The notes below the pieces were generated by a model. It was not told where the DNA came from and did no database searches. It saw nothing but the letters and a program-made list of their open reading frames with translations. Positions 21,051 to 32,955 of a stretch of 64,000 nt of DNA are shown piece after piece. The position numbers and the translations under genes were made by a program. Each line of letters opens with the position of its first letter. Position 1 is the stretch's first letter. The stretch comes from Cryptomeria japonica (Eukaryota > Streptophyta > Pinopsida > Cupressales > Cupressaceae): assembly GCF_030272615.1 (NCBI RefSeq), contig NC_081413.1, positions 186,267,669-186,331,668 on the forward strand. The letters run 5' to 3'.

Positions 21051-24000
21051 ATGATGCCATCTTTGACGAATATTCTACTCGAGAGGGATCAAAAATTCAA
21101 TGGCAGAAACTACAATACCTGGAAGCAGTAGATGCTCGCAATTTTTGAGTATCGCGTTATTGATTAGATAGTCCTTGGAAAGACCAAACATCCTTCTGCA
21201 GCCAATCCTGATCAGACTAAGTTTAATGAGCAAAATTGTGAAGCTGTCATCCTCATCAAGCTCTCAGTGACCGATAATCAACTTCCTCAGATTCCTTTCG
21301 GCAAAACAGTTGTCAAGATATGGGAGCATCTCAAGACGCTGCATGAGACGTCTAATAAGAGTAGAGCCTTCTTTCTAAAAAATATGCTCCTCTATAGTCA
21401 TGGATGAGTGCAAATCCCTTCAAGAGCATCTCAATCGGATCAAGAACATTCGTGACTAGTTAGAAGCCATTGGTCGAAATATGGAGGAAGAGGGCATGGT
21501 TTTTATAACCTTGAAAAGTTTGCCAAAGTTCTACGAGCATTTTGTCGAAACACTCAACATCACTTCAACCGGTGTTGATCTAAAGTTCGTTGATCAATGC
21601 ACTAAACTTCGGCAGCAGGATCGATGGAAGCAACAGTTCGGCAGCAGTACCAGCTCATCCTCCACAAAACAAGCATTTGCAACCAAATCCTTTCATAAGG
21701 ATAAAGGCAAATCTCAGTCTTCTCAACAAAAACCCTCTGCTTCGTCATTAGAAGGCTTGAAGAAGAAAAATGTTCAATGCAATTACTGCCATAAATTTGG
21801 TCACATGAAGCTTGAGTGTCGTAAACGCTTGGTTGCACAGTCTAAGCAATGTGGTTCGCAGCTGAAAGCAAATGTAGCGGAGCACACTGTGCAAAGCGAG
21901 TCTACCTTTTATGCCTTCATAGCTAAAAAACCTGCAGACCATGTCAAATCCTCTACTTGGTATATAGATTCAGGTGCCTCACGCCACTTCACTTATCGCC
22001 AAGATTGGTTCACCAATTTTCAGCCTTTGCTCCGATTCAATTATTTTTGGAGGCGAAGAGTACACCATTGTCGGAAAGGGCAATGTGCAGTTTCAGTCTG
22101 GAGGGAGGAAATTGATTTTCCTCAACGTCCACTATGTTTCTGGAATGGAACTCAATCTTCTCTTAGTCAGTCAAATTCTGAGACATTCTCCTCGGCTCAA
22201 TGCGACCTTCAGTTCACATCAATGCAAGAACATTGATTGAGAGACTCAGACGACTGTTGTTGTGGGTCTTGAGGATCATGGTCTATTCAAACTAGTTGAT
22301 TCTGGTGATTCTCAAGAGCTTGCCCTAGCAGCCAAGCGCTCCTCTGTTAGTACACTCTAGTATCAACATTGTTGGCACTTAAATGTGCACTATCTTGCTC
22401 AGCTTGTTCGGGAAGATCTTGTAATTGGATTGCCAGAGATTTAGACCCAGAACCTTGGAGTTTGCGGAGCATGTCAGGCTGACAAGCAGCATCGGACTCC
22501 ATTTACGGATGGCCACTCCTGGAGAGCCTCTAAGGTACTACAACTTGTCCATCTATGGACCTATGGCTACTCCTATTACTGGGTCCAAGTATTTTCTTCT
22601 TTTTGTTGATGATTATAGTAGAAAAATGTGGGTGTATTTTCTTCATCAGAAATCAGAGGTGCTTGTTGTGTTTCAAAAGTTCAAAGCATTAGTTGAAAAA
22701 GAGTCTGGTAATCATATTATTACTCTTCGGTCTGACAATGGGGGAGAATTTTATTCTTCTACTTTCTCCCATTTCTATGAACATGATGGCATCAAGCGCA
22801 ACATTGCAGTCTATCTTCTGAATTGGTCTCCTACTGTGGTTGTGAAGAAGAAGGCTTCGAAAGAGGCCTGGTCAAGTCACAAGCCCAAAATCAGTCACTT
22901 GAAAGTTTTTGGCTCCACTGCTTTTGTTTGGATCCTTGGTGCTAAGTACACCAAGTTGGATGCCAAGAGCCAGAAACTCATGCTAACCAGCTACAATGAT
23001 ATGCACAAAACCTACCGACTGGTTGACATTGAGACATATTGTATCATCTTCAGTCGCGATGTGGTTTTTGATGAGGAACGAGGGCCATTTCAGCTCCCTC
23101 CTCCAGTTATGGATTCAAAGGATCAGCCTTTGAAGGCTTCAGACTTGGGTGTCCGTCTTCCATTAAGTCCACTTGATGGGAGGGCTCCAGTTGTTCCAGC
23201 TCCTGCACCTACACTAGTTCCTTCTCTTGCAGAATCACCTAGACACGCAACCGCACCACCTGACTTTCCTCAGGATTCCTTCGATCTTCTGTTTGATGAA
23301 CCTAATCATGTTGTACCTCCTGCATCTAATGTTGGCACTTCTACTCTCAGGCCTAAATGGTGGGCTAAGACAATTGTTGATCTTCATGATAATGAGCTCA
23401 TCGAGGGTAGAACTGCTCAGAAGAAGAGCAAGCAGCCTGATTATGTCAATTTTGCTCTCGTGGCCAACATTCACAGTGTCTATGAACCTCATTCATATAC
23501 AGAAGCGAAAGGCATACTTGAGTGGGAACAAGCTATGGCAACTGAGCACCAGAGCTTGCTAAAAAATAACACTTGGGTTCTGTTAGATCTTCCTCCAAGG
23601 AAAAAGCCCATTGGATGCAAATGGGTTTATAAGGTCAAATACAAGGTTGATGGTACTTTGGATAAGTACAAGGCTCGTCTCGTTGCCAAAGGCTTCTCTC
23701 AACGTGAAGGAATTGATTATGAGGAGACCTTTGCTCTGACAGCAAAGATGAGCACCATCAGATTAGTCCTAGCCATGGAAGCTCAATGTGGCTGGAAGGT
23801 CCATCAAATGGACGTCAAGAGTGCCTTCCTGAATAGTGAGTTACAAGAAGAGGTCTACATGACGCAACCTCCTGGATTCAAGGTTGCCGAAAAAGAACAC
23901 CAAGTACTCAAACTGGTGAAAGCACTCTATGGCCTAAAACAAGCTCCTCGGGTATGGTACATGAAAATTGATAAGTACCTCATAGATCAAGGTTTCTAGA

Positions 24001-25019
24001 GGAGTCCTTCTGACTCAAATTTGTATGTCAAGACTACTGGCAGTGATGTCATCATTCTGGTTATCTATGTTGATGATATGATCATCACTGGCAGTTCGGC
24101 ATCTTCGATTCGAGGAATCAAGCAAAATTTATGCCAGTCTTTTGACATGACTGACCTTGGGCTTCTGCACTACTACCTAGGTGTTGAGGTTTGGTAGCAG
24201 TCTCATGGCATCTTCATCTCTTAGTCCAAATATGCCAGGTCTCTGCTAGACAAGTTTCGGATGCAGGACTGCAAACTTGCATCTACACCTATGGAGAAAG
24301 GCCTGAAGTTGTTAGCCAAATCCGGTTCTCCAATTGAGAATGAATTCGATTTCAGACAACCAGTGTGCAGTTTAATATATCTCACCTACACTAGACATGA
24401 TCTGAGCTATGCAGTGAGTTACATATCCTGCTTCATGACAACAACTACATTAGAACATCGAGCTGCAACGAGGCAGATTCTACGCTATGTCAAGGACACT
24501 TCAGACCTTGGTATCCTTTATGGACGGACCAAAGATCCCAGACTCGTCCGTTTCACAGATTCAGATTGGGCAAGCTCTGTTGATGACAGAAAGTCCACAT
24601 CCGGGTATGTCTTCAGTTTGGACACAAGTGCTATCACTTGGACCAGTAAGAAGCAACAGGTCGTAGCTCTTTCCTCAACAGAAACTGAATATCAACGAAC
24701 AGCCAAAGCAACTTGTGAGGCAATTTGGCTTTCAGAAATACAGTTGTCTCAAGCAGGTCCAACACCCCTCTTCTGTGACAATCATGGGATTCTGACACTC
24801 ACCAAAAATCAAGTCTTCCATGAGCGGACCAAGCATGTTGAGCTTCATTGTCACTTCATCCACAAGATGGTTGAAAATGAATCCGTGGATTTGCAGTATG
24901 TTCCTATTGAGGACCAAACTGCAAATATCCTCACCAAGTCCCTACATCTGAATAACTTTGTTAGGTTCAAGGGGCAACTTGGTGTAGTAGACAGATTGAC
25001 CATTAAGGGAGGGTATTAG
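21051..25019 (+). pseudogene. Copia 1 gag-pol polyprotein (dead)
   Basis: Order seen: Gag from ATG 21054; CCHC knuckle 'CNYCHKFGHMKLECRK' (about 21778); protease 'WYIDSGASRHF' (21959); a GAG-preintegrase-like region; integrase core with 'DNGGEFYS' (about 22735); RT with 'KARLVAKGFSQ', 'QMDVKSAFLN' and the catalytic 'YVDD' (about 24067); RNase H with 'FTDSDWASSVDD' and 'STETEYQ'. In-frame stops: TAG at 21129, 21165, 21457, 22358, 22442, 23997, 24195 and 24222, TGA at 22238. Frameshifts occur near 21398, 22030 and 22530. About 45 codons of integrase are deleted at about 22803, removing the catalytic Glu of the DD35E triad. The final stop (25017) overlaps the 3' LTR. Confidence 0.93.
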
Positions 25020-25198
25020 TATAATATCTTCGTATTATCTTTCTATTTCAGTTTAATGGTCAATATTGTAATTTTTGTACATATTAGATTCTTTCTTATT
25101 CAGACAGTTGTTTCTTAATAGAAACCTTTGTAAACTATAAATGAGTGTTTCATTCATTCATTAATTGAATCAGTTTTTTACAAAATACTCTCGTACTA
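25014..25198 (+). repeat. 3' LTR of Copia 1
   Basis: 185 bp following the polypurine tract AAGGGAGGG (25005-25013); ends ATACTCTCGTACTA and is followed by the TSD TTCCT. Confidence 0.9.
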
Positions 25199-25203
25199 TT
25201 CCT

Positions 25204-26250
25204 GTTGGCTTGTGGATTCTTCTAATGTTAACCAGTTGACTGGATAAAGCAAAAATTTTGCATGTTTGAATGGAAAGTGTAATAAGAAGAGACATATAGT
25301 TGCTTGAGCCCAATGTCTTGCTCCTAGGGCTCTAGGGGATATGGGATTAAGGGATATTTTTGTTCATGGAATCTCTATTGATGTTAAGTAGTTGTTAAAA
25401 GCTTTGGTTGGAAAAATCCTTAGAAGCAACTGTTCAAGTATAATTTGGATAATTATGTGCCTAAAATGAACGTGAATTTAAAGGAATACACTAGTGGGAT
25501 ATTTTGTTTGGTAAAGTCACAGTTAAACCTTTTGGATCTTCTGATTTTTTCTCTATTTGTAAGGCTTGGGCTTTTGTAACTGTCATGAGGTTTTCTCCAA
25601 TTCTAATGAGGATGTTTTGGGATTCAGTTCTATTTGGTGGTCTAAAATTCCTTGTTGGCATTCACTAAAGGTTGTTATGCTCTTTCTTGGCATTCTAAAG
25701 GTCTTAAATGTATTGGCAACTTTCTTGAAAATGGTAAGTTGTCGGAATGAATTCACAATGATGTTGATATTCTAGTTCAGACAAAAACGACTTATATGAT
25801 GGCTAAAAGTTCTAAGGGATCTTTCAAAGTTATTCATTGAAATGATTATCTTTGGGTCAGTTCTAAGCAGCTGGGGGGGTATGAAGTTTATGAAAGGTAT
25901 AAAAGGTATATTCTCTTTTATGATTTTATCCTTTTCTGGTGAATGGTATAAAAGGTTGAATGTCATTTAAGGTGCTAATGATCCTTATAATCCAGCCAAG
26001 AAGTATAACCGTATGATAGGTTGTGGTCTAACCTTTTTGAGCCTAAAAAGTGGTTTTTCATATGGCAATTGCTTTTTCGTGAATTTGCTATTGATGAGAT
26101 AATGCTTGGTTCTGGCTTTAAATCCTGTCTAGCATGTGGTAATCTTGAGTTGGCTATCTATCTGCTCATGGAGTGTCTTTTTTCTAAATTAGTTTGGTAG
26201 TGCTTTCTTCCTGTTTAGGCTTCGGTGTTGTAATGTGTCCACACCTGGTT
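25204..26250 (+). pseudogene. LINE relic, 3' part (continues 18816-20063)
   Basis: After the Copia TSD the LINE resumes. Translation in shifting frames gives a 'CNKKRHIVAWAQCLAPRALG' stretch followed by 'DMGLRDI', matching the 'C-x-K...GGLGI+D' zinc-knuckle-like block near the C-terminus of plant LINE ORF2 proteins. Later fragments are too decayed to assign. No poly(A) end was identified with confidence. Confidence 0.55.
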
Positions 26251-26711
26251 TTTTTTGTGTTTTGTAAGGAAGGAATTGCAGAAGTTTTTGTATTCCATGT
26301 TTCATTCATCATGATGTTGCATACAATGAAAATAACATCACATTGAAAGAGTTTAAACATATACTTTCTTTCAAATCAACTTGGAAAAATAATTCAAATC
26401 AGAATGGAACAACAGTAATCAGAAACCAGACTTATTGAAACAAATTGCAGACCTGGTATTCATGCCAACAATTGTATTTTTACAGTTCATGAAATCAGCA
26501 ACCTCTCCAAACTTCTTCAAATATCATGGAAACAACTACCAACCATATGCAGATTTTAAACTCAGAAATACCACTTTCAAGAGCAGTTTGAATCTCTAAC
26601 AGGCAGATTATAACATTCACCAAAACCCACGTGCTATGCAAGAATAGGCCACCAATGCATAGGGGCGATTTTGCCTTATTAAAAAGTCATAAGCCAAAAA
26701 GTCTTCCTCTG
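26251..26711. other. Spacer between LINE and Copia 2; nothing recognised
   Basis: AT-rich sequence with no coding potential that I can support. Confidence 0.4.
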
Positions 26712-26716
26712 TAAAA

Positions 26717-26923
26717 TAAAACAATACGAGACACGCAATGGATTTCAAAGAATTGATTCAATATCAGAATGAGCAAGACACTCATAAATAATACAAGGAT
26801 ATTTACAAGAATAGCAAGTTTCTAATAAGAAACTGCTGAGAAAATCGAAGACGATCTGACTAAAATAGAATATACACTATTGAGCATTAATACTAAAATT
26901 AACGTTATTTTAATATTCTATTA
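26717..26923 (-). repeat. 3' LTR of Copia 2
   Basis: 207 bp, plus-strand ends TAAAACAAT...ATTCTATTA. Differs from the 5' LTR by A/G at three positions (acaatAcg/Gcg, gacActc/Gctc, gagaAaatc/Gatc). Confidence 0.92.
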
Positions 26924-29900
26924 CCCTCCATTAATGCTCAATCTATTAACTACACCTATAGACCCCCTGAATTTTACAAATTTATCAGGACCAGGGGGCT
27001 TGGTGAAGATGTCTGCTGGCTGCTCCGAGGTAGGAATATACAGCAACTGAATGGATCCGTCTTCAACCAGCTGTCGAATATAGTGACAATGAGTTTCCAC
27101 ATGCTTGGTTCTTTCATGGAAGACTAGATTCTTGGCGAGTTTGAGCACTCCCTGATTATCACAGAACAAGGGAGTAGGACCTGCCTGGGAGACATGCATA
27201 TCCGCAAGCATTCGTCGAAGCCAAACCGCCTCACAAGATGCCTTAACTGCTCCCCGATACTCTGCTTCTGTCGAGGAGAGAGCCACTGCCTACTGCTTCT
27301 TACTAGTCCATGTGACAGCACCAGATCCCAAACTAAACACATACCCTGCTGTAGACTTACGGTCATCAACCGAACCTACCCAGTCAAAATCTGTGTAACC
27401 ACTGAGTATAGGATCAGAACTCCGAGTGTACAGAAGTCCAAAATCAGGAGTGCCACTCACATAACGCAGCACACGCTTCGCTGCTATCCAATGATTAGCC
27501 TTGGGAGCTGTCATGAAGCGTGAAATGTAGCTCACTGCAAAACTGATGTCAGGTCTAGTGGCAGTAAGATAGATGAGGCTGCCCACTAGTTGCCTGAACA
27601 GAGATTCATCCACAACTGGTGAGGATGACTGAGCTGAAAGTTTGAGCCTGGGTTCCATAGGAGTAGAGGCAGGTTTGCAATCCTACATTTTGAACCTGTC
27701 CACAAGACTTCTGGCATACTTGGACTGAGAGAGAAAGATATTGTGCTCAGTCTGCCAGACTTCAACTCCTAAGCAGTAATGTAGAAGTCCCAAATCTGTC
27801 ATATCAAAGGTGCGGCACAAATCCTGTTTGATCCCAGTGATCAAATGTGCTGAACTGCCAGTAATGATTAAGTCATCCACATAGACAACTACAAACAGAA
27901 TATCATTACTAGAATGCTTGATATACAAGTTTGCATCAGATGGACTCCGCTGAAAACCATGATCTGTCAGGTACTTATCAATTTTCATGTACCAAGCCCG
28001 AGGAGCTTGTTTCAGACCATAGAGTGCTTTGACTAGTCTACAGACCTTCTGTTCTTGACCAGCAACCTTGAAGCCTGGGGGTCGCGTCATGTAGACTTCT
28101 TCCTGTAAGTCACCATTAAAAAAAGCACTCTTGACGTCCATCTGATGGACTTTCCAACTGAACTGGGCTGCCAAGGCAAGAACGAGCCGTATGGTACTCA
28201 TTTTGGCTGTAGGAGCAAAAGTCTCCTCGTAGTCAATGCCTTCTTTCTGTGGGAACCCACAAGCAACAAGACGAGCCTTATACTTGTCTAGGGTTCCATC
28301 AGCTTTGTATTTTACTTTATACACCCATTTGCAGCTAATGGGCTTCTTCCCTGAAGGAAGATCAGAAAGGACCCAAGTGTGATTCTTCTGAAGACTCTGG
28401 AACTCAACTTCCATAGCCTGTTCCCACTCAGGTATACCTTTAGCCTCTGAGTATGTCTGAGGCTCAAAAACACTGTGTATGTTAGCCATGAGAGCAAAAT
28501 TGACTGTATGCTGCTGTTTGCTCTTATTACGGGAAGTTCTACCCTCAATGAGCTCATTATCCCTGAGATCACCAATGGTCTTGGCCCACCATTTAGGCCG
28601 GAGAGTAGAAGTGCGAACATCTGGAGGAGCTAGAAGAGGCTCAGGATCAGGAGCAGGAGGAGGATTGTTCTCCGGAGGGAACTCAGGTAGTGCATCATCG
28701 AAAATAGATTCTGCATCATCCCTCCCATCAGGGGAACCTAATGGAATAAGAACACTGTGAGGCTGATCCTCAAAACTCTACTCAGAAGAAGGGGACTGAA
28801 AAAATCCTCTGTCTTCATCAAATACAACATCACGACTGAAGATAAGACGTTCAGTGTCTATATCTATCAGTCTGTAGGCCTTATGGTGATCACTGTATCC
28901 TGTCATCATGAGTTTCTGACTTTTGGAATCCAACTTGGAGCGCTTAGCATCTGGAATCCAAACATAGGCAACAGAGCCAAAAACCTTTAGGTGGCTAATC
29001 TGAGGCTTCCGACCAGACCAAACCTCTTCTGGAGTCTTCCCCTTAACAGCCTGAGTAGGAGAATGGTTAAGAAGGTAGACAGCAGTAAACACTGCTTCAG
29101 CCCAATACTTATTCGGAACACTCCTGTGTTGTAACATAGAGCGAGCCATCTCAACAACCGTACGATTGCGACGCTCGACAACACTGTTTTGCTGAGGAGT
29201 GTAGGGTGTAGTCAATTGGCGTTTGATGCCATGGGTATCACAGAAGTTGGAGAATGCAAAAGAACAAAATTCCCCCCCGTTATCTGTCCTAAGAGTAATG
29301 ATACTATGTCCAAACTCTTTTTCAACAAAGGACTTAAACTTCTGAAAGATACTAAATACATCTGATTTATGTTTAAGAAAGTACACCCACATCTTTCTAC
29401 TAAAATCATCTACAATAAGCAAAAAGTATTTGCAACCAGTAACAAAAGATGTATTCATAGGACCACAAATATCAGCATGAAGTAATTGAAGTACCTTAGA
29501 TGCACGCCAAGACTTTCCATGTGTAAATGAAGTCCGATGCTGTTTGCCAGCTTGACAAGCGCCACATACTCCAAGATGCTGAGTCTGAATATCAGGTAAC
29601 CCTGAAACAAGTCCCTCCCGAGATAGCTGAGAGAGATACTGAATGTTGAGATGTCCATATCTCTGATGCCACAAAGTGCTAAGAGGAGAAACATGAGCTG
29701 CCAGAGCCACTTCAGGAGAATCACCAGTGTCAAGAAGCCTATATAGGCCATGATCCTCTAGACCAACAGCAACAGTAAGACGAGTCTCCCGATCAATGAT
29801 GGAGCACTTGTGAGCACTGAACACCACATCTAGTTGAGGAGAGTTCCTCATAATCTGGCTGACAGAGAGCAGATTAAGTTCCATTCCAGGAACATAGTAC

Positions 29901-30989
29901 ACATTCAGAAAAAGGAGTCCTGCCACCAGACTGTATCTGAACAGTGCCTCTGCCAACAACTGTATACTCCTCACCTCCGCCAAATACAACGGAATCACTG
30001 AAAGGTGAGAAATCTGTAAACCAGTCACGCCGATGAGAAAAGTGACGTGATGCACCAGAGTCGATGTACCAAGCAGAAGACCTGGCATGATCTGAAGACC
30101 TCTTAGCCATAAAGGCATAAAAGGCAGACTCTTTCTGCTCGGAATGTTCAGCAACATGCGCCTTCTGGTGTGACCCTCCCTGCTTCTTTTGTTCAGAAGC
30201 GAGCCTCTGACAGCAATCTTTCTTCATATGGCCGTACTTGTGACAGTAATTGCACTGCACATTTTTCTTCTTAGCTCCATCCTGTGTCTGAGAAGAGCCT
30301 TTCTACTGAGAAGGCTGAGAGGACTGAAATTTGCCTTTATCCTTCTGAAAGGATTGAGCTGTGAAGGCATTTTCCGAAGAGGCTGATGTAGTACCACTAC
30401 CAAACTACTGTTTCCAGCGATCCTGCTGTAGAAGCTTGGTGCACAATTCTGAAAACTTCAGATCAACATTAGTGGAAGTAATATTGAGGGTCTCAATGAA
30501 GTGTTCATACGATTTCGGAAGACTTTTCAGAGTGATTACTACCATGTCTTCTTCCTCCATAGTCCGACCAATAGCTTCGAGCTGATCTCGAATGTCCTTA
30601 ATCCTCGTGAGGTGTTCCTGTAAGGACATACGTTCGTCCATCATAATGGAGAACAACTGATTCTTTAGAAAGAATGCTCGGCTCTTGTTGGATGTCTCAT
30701 GCAATTCCTTCAGATGCTTCTAGATGTCGGAAGCTGTCTTGTCGGAAGGAATCTGCGGTAACTGATCATTAGTCACTGAGAGTTTGAGAAGCATAACTAC
30801 CTCCCAATTGCGTTCATCAAACTTATCTTGATCTGCACCAGGTGTACCAGGACTGAGCTCTTTTCCCAACACAAGCTGGTCAAGACGCCTATATTCAAAA
30901 ATGGTCAACATACGCTGTTTCCAGATGTTGTAATTGTGACCATTAAAGCGTTGACTACCTTCTAACATCAGATTGGTGAGAGAAGCCAT
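26921..30989 (-). pseudogene. Copia 2 gag-pol polyprotein, nearly intact
   Basis: ATG at 30989 ('MASLTNLMLEGSQRFNG'). In order on the minus strand: Gag; CCHC knuckle 'CNYCHKYGHMKKDC'; protease 'WYIDSGASRHFS'; preintegrase His-Cys region with 'CGACQAGKQHR'; integrase core with 'RTDNGGEFCS' and the catalytic Glu in 'SVVERRNRTV'; RT with 'QMDVKSAFFNGDL' and 'VYVDDLIITG'; RNase H 'YTDFDWVGSVDD' and 'STEAEYRGA'. The stop TAA (26923-26921) overlaps the 3' LTR. Defects are few: TAG at 30720, 30405, 30303, 28778, 27683 and 27290, and one frameshift near 29930. In most of these positions Copia 1 retains Gln or Trp. All catalytic residues I checked are present, so this was active until recently. 'DFDW' in RNase H replaces the usual 'DSDW'. 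Confidence 0.95.
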
Positions 30990-31728
30990 TTGCACGTTTC
31001 CCAAAAAAAATCCCGGCTGACCCAGAAAAATCCAAAGACCACCCAGAAATGCGTGCGAAAAACCAAGAAGGAATCTGCAGTCAGAATCTGGATCCGCGAG
31101 CTCGAAAATCGAGGCACCCAGAAAAAACAAACAACGACCCAGATTAGGGTTCGAAAAACCCACCACGAATCTGCAAGAAAAAATTGAATTTCAATAAAAA
31201 CTGACAGTTAACACCTGAATCGAAAAATGCAGAAGGTCTTGGGCGCCATGGTTTTCACACACAAAAAAAACCGTCGCCAAAGATGCAGGTCGTGAAGATG
31301 CAGGTCACGCGTTTGCAGAGGGCGATGCTGGAGGTAGTTGCAGGTGGCGACGCTGGTGGAGGCGACACCTAAGTTTGAAGTCGCGACGCCGAGGGAAGAT
31401 GTCGCGACGTCGAGGGAAGAGTGCAGGTCGCGAAACAGTGCAGGAGGTTGCTGGGGCCGAGGGAAGGGTGCAGGTCGAAACGACAGAAGGCGACGACACT
31501 GCAGGTCGCGACGAACACAGGTCGCGACAAAACGCGACAGCCCTGCAAGTCAAGAACACAGGTCGCGGGAAAAACCGCGACTACCCTGTAGGTCGCGGGA
31601 AAAACCGCGACGATCCAACCCCAAAACCTAGGAAAAAAAATTTCGATGAATTTTTCCAAAAAATAATTTCGAAAATTTCCACTAATTGGAAATTAGGATT
31701 AAAAAATTTTCGAAAAAATTTCTCCTAT
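30990..31728 (-). other. 5' leader of Copia 2, CpG-rich repeats
   Basis: Untranslated leader between the primer-binding site and gag. It contains short repeats of 'caggtcgcgac' and 'aggtcgcgggaaaaaccgcg' at 31400-31615, strongly CpG-rich against the AT-rich background. Frames of 84-140 codons here are by-products of that composition. Confidence 0.6.
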
Positions 31729-31741
31729 GGCTCTGATACCA
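31729..31741 (-). promoter_or_regulatory. Primer-binding site of Copia 2
   Basis: Minus strand TGGTATCAGAGCC, exact match to the initiator tRNA-Met complement of plant Copia elements. Confidence 0.9.
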
Positions 31742-31948
31742 TAAAACAATGCGAGACACGCAATGGATTTCAAAGAATTGATTCAATATCAGAATGAGCA
31801 AGACGCTCATAAATAATACAAGGATATTTACAAGAATAGCAAGTTTCTAATAAGAAACTGCTGAGAAGATCGAAGACGATCTGACTAAAATAGAATATAC
31901 ACTATTGAGCATTAATACTAAAATTAACGTTATTTTAATATTCTATTA
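31742..31948 (-). repeat. 5' LTR of Copia 2
   Basis: 207 bp copy adjoining the primer-binding site; TSD TAAAA follows at 31949. Confidence 0.92.
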
Positions 31949-31953
31949 TAAAA

Positions 31954-32626
31954 TATGATCAAAACTATGATATCCAGTAAGTCTGAAATAACACGCCAGC
32001 ACTCAGATAAAGCTCCAAAACCCTACCAAACTCGGACAGCACTTCAAAAAGGCTCACCACTCACCAAAATAACAATACCAACATCAAAATACTTCAAACA
32101 TCTTTGATATCTTGAAACCCATCACACCAAACCAAGCCAAAATCATTGTCAAGCCAAAACCAAGAGCACCAACCAGGGAGGGTGGATGTTTCACCACCGA
32201 AAACCAGCAAAGAAGAAAAAATTTATCCTCAACCAGAAAAAGAACTCTCTGAGCTCATTCTTTGCAGCATAACATTAAGTTGTCAAAGTCATGCACGTCA
32301 AATTAGAGCTCAAAACATGAATATATAGAGTAAAAAGAAATTAGGGCAACCATCCTTCAATTTGAAACCCTTTCCCTCCAAAACCAAAACTTGAAATCCC
32401 CAAAGAAGTTCAAACTTTTATGAGCTCTCAAAAACATTTTAATTTACTTTTGTCTCCTTATAAACCCCTAGACGTCCCCTTTAGAAGCATAAAACAAACT
32501 CTTTAAAATATCAATTTTCTCCTCCTTGGGCATCAACTTAGGGATGTCAAATGTACCCACTTTAAAAACAACTTCATGTTACTAGGCACATGGAAAGTAC
32601 ATTTTTAAAAAGCACTTTATCAAGAC
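31954..32626. other. Spacer; no gene seen
   Basis: AC-rich, AT-rich sequence without recognisable domain; contains only short frames. Confidence 0.4.
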
Positions 32627-32955
32627 TAGATGAACAGTGTTCCACGGGGACGTGTCCCCCCCCCTTTTTGGGTGCGTCCCCCCATCAGAAACGTCTCGGG
32701 GACGGGGGGAACGGGGACAGGGTAACGAGGATGCGAAATCCCCCGCCGTCCCGCCACCGCCACCCAAGTGCCACCGGGATGTGGAGACGTCTCTCGAGGG
32801 ACCGGGAGACGCCCAAGCGTCTCCCACGTTCCCACGTCAAAGCTAACCAAAAAAAGCAATTTTTTAAAAAAATGTGACTTTTGGGGGGGTTAAGGGGTAA
32901 CCCTAATTGGACGTGGGCCAATAGAAAAATAACACTTGACGCCTTTAGAAAATAA

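Larger units (their letters stand above)
20069..25198 (+). mobile_element. Copia LTR retrotransposon 1 (complete, inactive)
   Basis: A 5,130-bp element flanked by the perfect 5-bp TSD TTCCT (20064-20068, 25199-25203). LTRs are at 20069-20262 and 25014-25198. The primer-binding site is TGGCATCAGAGCC at 20263 and the polypurine tract AAGGGAGGG at 25005. Gene order gag-protease-integrase-RT-RNase H is that of Copia (Pseudoviridae-type) elements. It is inserted inside the LINE relic. LTRs differ by several substitutions plus an 8-base indel, so it is older than element 2. Confidence 0.95.
26717..31948 (-). mobile_element. Copia LTR retrotransposon 2 (complete, minus strand)
   Basis: A 5,232-bp element with perfect 5-bp TSD TAAAA (26712-26716, 31949-31953) and 207-bp LTRs at 26717-26923 and 31742-31948. 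The LTRs differ at three sites only (about 1.4 per cent), so it inserted relatively recently. The primer-binding site TGGTATCAGAGCC abuts the 5' LTR on the minus strand (31729-31741) and the polypurine tract AATGGAGGG lies at 26924-26932. Its proteins are close to those of Copia 1 (same family by protein, different LTRs). Confidence 0.96.

Noticed and set aside
8190-30989. TAG read as sense (amber recoding or programmed readthrough)
   Set aside because: Stops occur at random places in several unrelated frames together with frameshifts, and at positions where paralogues have CAG or TGG. Mutation explains this more simply, and plant nuclear genes are not known to recode TAG genome-wide.
31305-31797. 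Several frames of 84-140 codons
   Set aside because: They lie in the CpG-rich untranslated leader of Copia 2 and overlap its primer-binding site.
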